11,070 bases of DNA from an uncultured Bacteroidales bacterium (GTDB lineage: Bacteria; Bacteroidota; Bacteroidia; Bacteroidales; Muribaculaceae), in the NCBI GenBank assembly GCA_900554715.1, contig USIN01000045.1, forward strand, positions 1 through 11,070, written 5' to 3'. Every line of letters begins with the position of its first letter. Within the stretch, counting starts at the first letter, position 1. The notes under the pieces are model-generated. The model saw only the letters and a program-made list of their open reading frames with translations, was not told the origin of the DNA and made no database searches. Shown here in pieces: positions 7,571 to 11,070 of the stretch. Both the position numbers and the translations under genes were made by a program.

Positions 7571-8110
7571 ATGCCTTTCAACAAACTGAAGAAATATCCC
7601 GAATTATTAGATATTGCTTTTATGTCTGAAAAAGAGCGCTACAACTCTTTACGGGCCATCTTCGACAGAGATATTTCAGATAATTCTGATTTCATTTTCA
7701 GAAACAAACGCATCTATCCTTTGAAAAGCGACGGTATAGTGGATATGGACAGAGAGTTCACACACCTTACCACCGAAGAAGTTGAAATTGATGAAGACGG
7801 CAAGAAAGTTAAACATCGGCTATTTGATATTTGTCGCTCTCAACGTCTGCACTGGATAAAACCTCATATCGAAGAAAAGATTAATGAGGATATTGTTGTT
7901 TTCAGCGTTACTGAGCGTGACAAAAAAGCACGTAAGGATGTCGTGAAAACATATATCTATAACAGACCTAAAAAGTATGTGATAGTACTCGAGGCTCAGC
8001 ATGGCAAAGGTAATGCATACTTTCTGCTCACGGCCTATTACCTCAACAAAGAGTATGGAGAGAAGACCATATTAAAGAAATATAAGAAAAGATTGGGCGA
8101 AGTGATATAA
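7571..8110 (+). CDS. Uncharacterised DUF3800-partner protein, possible BECR-type RNase fold
   Basis: This 179-residue protein starts at the ATG at 7571. I cannot assign it to a named family with certainty. The N-terminal half is charged and ends with FTHLTTEE (63-70). The C-terminal half looks like a compact alpha/beta domain: a basic and histidine-rich helix RSQRLHWIKPHIEEKI (89-104), strand VVFSV (109-113), a lysine-rich turn, strand KTYIY (126-130), strand KYVIVLE (135-141), strand AYFLLTAYYLN (149-159), then a lysine-rich tail. This order, with conserved-looking Arg, His and a terminal TAYY strand, resembles phage-associated barnase/EndoU/colicin/RelE-like nucleases. That is a pattern judgement, not a proven match. 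No signal peptide or membrane segment is seen. Its tight coupling to the DUF3800 gene suggests joint action, perhaps as a toxin or RNA-targeting pair. Alternatively it could simply be an RNA-binding partner. Confidence 0.6.
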   Translation: MPFNKLKKYPELLDIAFMSEKERYNSLRAIFDRDISDNSDFIFRNKRIYPLKSDGIVDMDREFTHLTTEEVEIDEDGKKVKHRLFDICRSQRLHWIKPHIEEKINEDIVVFSVTERDKKARKDVVKTYIYNRPKKYVIVLEAQHGKGNAYFLLTAYYLNKEYGEKTILKKYKKRLGEVI

Positions 8111-8130
8111 TGACGATTATAAAAAACACA

Positions 8131-8163
8131 AGGCTCGGATTTATGTCTTGATAAACCGAGCCT
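8131..8163. terminator. Hairpin after the DUF3800 cassette
   Basis: AGGCTCGG (8131-8138) pairs perfectly with CCGAGCCT (8156-8163), extended by TTTA/TAAA around a small loop. It starts 20 bases after the cassette stop, where a terminator is expected. No T-run follows it on the plus strand. A run of six or seven A at 8120-8126 gives a U-tract only for minus-strand transcripts. It may end transcription in either direction or stabilise the 3' end of the cassette mRNA. Confidence 0.55.
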
Positions 8164-8328
8164 CGAAACTCCTTCTGTTTGCAGATGAGCGTTGCAAAAT
8201 TATAAATAAAAAATTATATATCAAAGTATTTTAATATAATAACATCTATTATTTAATTTGGTTGATAATATTAGCTGTCTGTTTTTGAACTATTATAGGC
8301 TCTTTAAGGTTATTTGTTCTAAATAGCG

Positions 8329-8360
8329 TTGTGAATTGTTAATTAAATTGCTTATTTTTG
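8329..8360 (+). promoter_or_regulatory. Promoter of the secreted endonuclease gene
   Basis: The -7 box TATTTTTG (8353-8360) matches TAnnTTTG, and TTG at 8329-8331 lies 21 bases upstream as a -33 element. The box ends 28 bases before the ATG at 8389, giving a leader of about 20 bases. The surrounding 8164-8388 stretch is AT-rich and otherwise empty. Confidence 0.65.
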
Positions 8361-8388
8361 CATCCTGCATTATTTTAATTGATTATCC

Positions 8389-10047
8389 ATGAAAATATCA
8401 TTCAGATCACTATGGGCCGCTCTGATGATGCTGTCACTGTCGGCGACGGCTGAGATTCCGGCCGGATACTATTCTTCTCTGACAGGAAAGTCTGAGGCTC
8501 AGCTGAAGACTGCTGTCTACACCCTTGTTAAAAACTTTACGAGCGTATCGTCATATCAGGCTCTTCCGCAGTATTTCCAGCAGACTGACGTCTATCCTAA
8601 TTCACGACGCTGGTGGGAGATGTATTCAAATATGACTTTCTATATACCGTCTTTTTCAGGCATGAACCGCGAACATTCTTTTCCTAAAAGCTGGTGGGGC
8701 GGTGATACCGATGTAAAGGCATACACTGACCTCAATCACCTTTATCCTTCCGAAGCCCGAGCAAACCAGGCCAAAAGCAACTATCCTCTCGGTGAAGTCG
8801 ACCGTAGCCGTTCTGTCAGATTTGAGAACGGCGTCACCACGGTAGGCTATCCCATAAACGGTCAGGGCGGCGGCGCGCAGTATGTATTCGAGCCGGCCGA
8901 CGAGTATAAGGGTGACTTTGCCCGAACCTACTTCTATATGGTGTGCTGCTATCAGGATTATCGTTGGAACACCACATACATGCTCTCGCAGAACACCTAC
9001 CCCACCCTCAACCAGTGGTCGGTAAACCTTCTGCTCAAATGGCACCGACAGGATCCTGTCAGCGACAAAGAGACCGCTCGCAACGAAGTCGTCTACAGCT
9101 ACCAGAATAACCGGAATCCGTTTATCGACTATCCCGAACTTGCCGAATATATATGGGGCAACCGCAAAGGCGAAGCCTTCGTTCCCGGTCAGGGCGGCGG
9201 CCCTGTAGGTACCCCTACCCTCATCAACCCCAACGCCAACACGACTGCCGATTTCAATCAGGTCGCCCTTGGCGAATCGATACAGAAAGCCATATTCTTC
9301 AAAGGCGAAAACATGACAAGCGACGTCAAGCTTCAGATTTATCGCGGCGATACTGACATGTTCTCTCTGTCGACAAATTCCATCGCCGCCAACCTCATGA
9401 ACACCGAGGAAGGCTATTGGCTTTATATAACGTATAAACCTACCTCACTCGGCAAACACGAAGCCCGGCTTCTTATATCGGGGGGCGGCATGACAGCCAC
9501 TCGCGGCGTAGGTCTGATGGGCGAATGTCTGCCTGTGCCCGAGCTGACAGCCTGCACGGCCACCGAAGCTACCGACATCACTTCTGACAGCTATGTCGCC
9601 AACTGGATTTCGCCTGCCGACGAAGTCGTCGATTACTGGGTGGTCAACCGCACGAAATATATCAACGGCAGTCCCGTCACCGAGCAGCTTGTTTCTGAAG
9701 AAACATCGCTTCAGATTGACGGCTTCGACGAGAGCGACAGCGAGTCATATACCGTCCAGTCAGTGCGTCTGGGCCACTACTCGCCCGAGTCTAACGTCAT
9801 CTATGTCGCCCATGACGGCGTCACCGGTGTCACGATGGAACAGCCGCTCGCAGTCATGACCTTCAGCGGTGCCCTGCGTTTCCTATGCAGCGAGCCTCAG
9901 GAAGACTGCCGCATCTATGATATCTCGGGTCGACTCTACCGCTACGTAGGCCATATCGACCACTGCATGGACATCGACATCGAGCCCGGCGTCTACCTCA
10001 TCACCACCGCCACCCACCACACCCCCGTCAAGGTCATAGTGAAGTAA
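8389..10047 (+). CDS. Secreted endonuclease I family protein with Ig-like, fibronectin-like and type-IX-sorting-like C-terminal domains
   Basis: The 552-residue protein has a signal peptide (residues 1-21, cleavage near SATA) and then an endonuclease I (EndA/Vvn type) domain at about 25-265. The ββα-metal motif is NREHSFPKSWW (93-103), with His96 as the likely general base and Glu95 as a metal ligand; DLNHLYPSEARANQAKSNYP (114-133) supplies the conserved Asn (probably Asn126), and NRNPFIDYPELAEYIWG (241-257) closes the domain. These enzymes cut DNA and RNA non-specifically outside the cytoplasm, for nutrient gain or extracellular DNA breakdown. An Ig-like domain (about 277-378), a fibronectin III-like domain (385-473) and a tail (about 493-552) with CRIYDISGRL, PGVYLI and VKVIVK follow. 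The tail resembles a type IX sorting domain, suggesting export by that system and surface attachment. Promoter and terminator make it a single-gene unit. GC content rises along the gene. Confidence 0.88.
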   Translation: MKISFRSLWAALMMLSLSATAEIPAGYYSSLTGKSEAQLKTAVYTLVKNFTSVSSYQALPQYFQQTDVYPNSRRWWEMYSNMTFYIPSFSGMNREHSFPKSWWGGDTDVKAYTDLNHLYPSEARANQAKSNYPLGEVDRSRSVRFENGVTTVGYPINGQGGGAQYVFEPADEYKGDFARTYFYMVCCYQDYRWNTTYMLSQNTYPTLNQWSVNLLLKWHRQDPVSDKETARNEVVYSYQNNRNPFIDYPELAEYIWGNRKGEAFVPGQGGGPVGTPTLINPNANTTADFNQVALGESIQKAIFFKGENMTSDVKLQIYRGDTDMFSLSTNSIAANLMNTEEGYWLYITYKPTSLGKHEARLLISGGGMTATRGVGLMGECLPVPELTACTATEATDITSDSYVANWISPADEVVDYWVVNRTKYINGSPVTEQLVSEETSLQIDGFDESDSESYTVQSVRLGHYSPESNVIYVAHDGVTGVTMEQPLAVMTFSGALRFLCSEPQEDCRIYDISGRLYRYVGHIDHCMDIDIEPGVYLITTATHHTPVKVIVK

Positions 10048-10084
10048 CAACAGAAGAACAAAAGAAACATAAGATTTTATAATC

Positions 10085-10113
10085 GGCAGCGAGAGCCCTC
10101 AGCTCTCGCTGCC
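10085..10113 (+). terminator. Strong intrinsic terminator after the endonuclease gene
   Basis: A perfect 12-base stem, GGCAGCGAGAGC (10085-10096) with GCTCTCGCTGCC (10102-10113), encloses a five-base loop. It lies 37 bases after the stop. TTGCGTTTTATA follows, a weak but usable T-rich stretch. It should end endonuclease transcripts and could also stop minus-strand transcripts from the right. Confidence 0.8.
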
Positions 10114-10148
10114 TTGCGTTTTATACGCCACCGAGACGCGACAGGCGT

Positions 10149-10217
10149 TATGGAGCAACGGTTTTAACCGTTGTAGGCCAGATTATTAGCTGCAACGGCT
10201 TCAGCCGTTGCTCCATA
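10149..10217. repeat. Nested inverted repeat with two inner hairpins (REP/BIME-like)
   Basis: TATGGAGCAACGG (10149-10161) and CCGTTGCTCCATA (10205-10217) form a perfect 13-base outer inverted repeat. Each arm also folds on itself: CAACGGTT/AACCGTTG at 10156-10173 and CAACGGCT/AGCCGTTG at 10193-10210, each with a two-base loop. The element can therefore form one long hairpin or two small ones. This architecture is typical of REP pairs or other short mobile intergenic palindromes. No coding frame fits it. Confidence 0.75.
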
Positions 10218-10233
10218 CGGCGGCAAGCCGCCG
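10218..10233. repeat. GC-rich hairpin adjoining the nested repeat
   Basis: CGGCGGC and GCCGCCG pair perfectly across an AA loop. The hairpin starts at the base immediately after the outer repeat ends, so it looks like a further module of the same array. Confidence 0.7.
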
Positions 10234-10259
10234 ACACAAGGACAAATTTTGCGCAACCA

Positions 10260-10279
10260 CGGCGACGAGCTCGTCGCCG
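10260..10279. repeat. Perfect 20-base palindrome
   Basis: CGGCGACGAG is followed directly by its reverse complement CTCGTCGCCG, with no loop. It lies 26 bases beyond the GC-rich hairpin and closes the palindrome array. It contains a central GAGCTC. It could be a dimeric protein site or another REP-like module. Confidence 0.75.
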
Positions 10280-10334
10280 GCACATTAATAGCTTTGGCTG
10301 ATGGGCGCCAGTCGTAACAGGCCTTGGACCTGGA

Positions 10335-11070
10335 TTATCGCTTAGCGCTCAGCGAAATGGCAGCCATGGCTTTTTCATAGCTATCTTTGATGGCACCTGT
10401 CTTCAAGATACCGTTGTCAAATAATCGGATAAGAAAATCATTGTATGATTCGCCCGGGTTACGATTTGGCAGATTAACATAGATTATCGGAGCAAGTACC
10501 AAACAGCCATCGACATATTGCGAAAATTCATCAAAAACACTTTGACTATTTCGAATACCTATGTTATGAGATATAAATACTTCGGCAGCAACGACAAAAG
10601 CCTCGTTTCTGCCTTCTCCATGTTTTTGCGCCATATCTTCCTTACTTCTATAAAATGGATCACTGTCAAGTTCACTTAGTTTCTCCATAAGCTCGGGAGA
10701 AATGTGTAGGTTATGTAAATTCTCATGAATATAAATATTCATAAAATTTAATCTCAGCTGTTTTTCAATTTCGGGGTTTAGAATAAGCGGGGTGCAGCAA
10801 AATGATTCATCTGAAAGATTAAAAGCATTTTCGATATCCAGAATATATATCTTTGATTGGGTGTCGGACGGAGATTCGGGTAAGAAAAATTCTGTAAGGC
10901 TTTGGTTTATCTTATCGAGTAAATCCTTATTGAGTTTATAGTTGGTAATATGTGTTTTCAATTTTGGATAAACTGTGTTATCCCAATAGTCTGAATATCC
11001 ATGTTCAACCAATTTATGGCAGACATACGAAAGTTGCGGTTGAACCGAAAGGATGCTTTTCGCCCATTCA
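10335..11070 (-). CDS. HExxH-motif protein, putative metallopeptidase-like, 5' end beyond the window
   Basis: The frame is open from the right edge (base 11069) to the TAA at 10335-10337, giving the last 244 residues. A TTG at 11010-11012 has no special support as a start, and the coding pattern continues upstream of it (LSVQPQLSYVCHKLVEHG), so the gene is partial. The key motif is IHENLHNL, with HENLH encoded at 10713-10727. Downstream, GEGRNEAFVVAAEVFI supplies glutamates 37-44 residues after the second His, spacing that fits a gluzincin third ligand. No signal peptide or membrane segment is visible in this part. I do not recognise the family. Codon use is AT-rich compared with leuS and the endonuclease gene, which may mean acquired DNA. 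Peptidase activity is inferred from the motif only; HExxH can occur by chance. Confidence 0.6.
   Translation of the reverse strand, partial: EWAKSILSVQPQLSYVCHKLVEHGYSDYWDNTVYPKLKTHITNYKLNKDLLDKINQSLTEFFLPESPSDTQSKIYILDIENAFNLSDESFCCTPLILNPEIEKQLRLNFMNIYIHENLHNLHISPELMEKLSELDSDPFYRSKEDMAQKHGEGRNEAFVVAAEVFISHNIGIRNSQSVFDEFSQYVDGCLVLAPIIYVNLPNRNPGESYNDFLIRLFDNGILKTGAIKDSYEKAMAAISLSAKR

Noticed and set aside
10127..10147. Short inverted repeat ACGCC/GGCGT after the terminator
   Set aside because: Only five pairs around a loop of about 14 bases; too weak to call.
10149..10279. CRISPR array
   Set aside because: The repeats are self-complementary and of different sequence, with no equal spacers and no cas genes.

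Overview
The window reads as a piece of a Bacteroidales genome, probably a gut lineage near Muribaculaceae, Porphyromonas or Barnesiella, with a foreign fragment joined to its left end. The evidence is a PorZ-like type IX secretion protein, a secreted nuclease with a type-IX-like C-terminal tail, Bacteroidota-style -7 boxes (TAnnTTTG), weak Shine-Dalgarno sites and a long LeuS with lineage-type insertions. The family-level placement is inference. The first ~415 bases encode part of a Firmicutes-like ABC exporter membrane domain. They stop abruptly inside a PorZ-like gene on the opposite strand, so both genes are cut at one point. A chimeric assembly is the likeliest explanation.

Bases ~416-6443 hold a minus-strand cluster, in transcription order nadA (quinolinate synthase), leuS (leucyl-tRNA synthetase), rdgB (house-cleaning nucleotide pyrophosphatase) and a porZ-like gene that loses its 3' end at the junction. 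Gaps are 32, 74 and 13 bases, so it is probably one operon.

The divergent gap (6444-6874) contains a possible 58-codon minus-strand ORF, a short palindrome, a 10-base tandem repeat and a good -7 box. That box serves a two-gene plus-strand cassette (6875-8110): a DUF3800-type protein with RNase H-like acidic residues, and, three bases downstream, an uncharacterised protein that may have a BECR-type (barnase/EndoU/colicin/RelE) RNase fold. The cassette is AT-rich, set between housekeeping genes and followed by a hairpin. It is the best candidate here for an undescribed system such as defence or toxin-antitoxin, but this is inference only.

At 8389-10047 lies a secreted endonuclease I family protein (ββα-metal nuclease, Ig-like and fibronectin-like domains, type-IX-sorting-like tail), with a clear promoter and a strong terminator. 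After the terminator comes a dense array of perfect palindromes (10149-10279), which looks like a REP/BIME-type intergenic element. The right edge holds the 3' part of a minus-strand gene for an unrecognised protein with an HExxH metalloprotease-like motif; its frame stays open through the window end.
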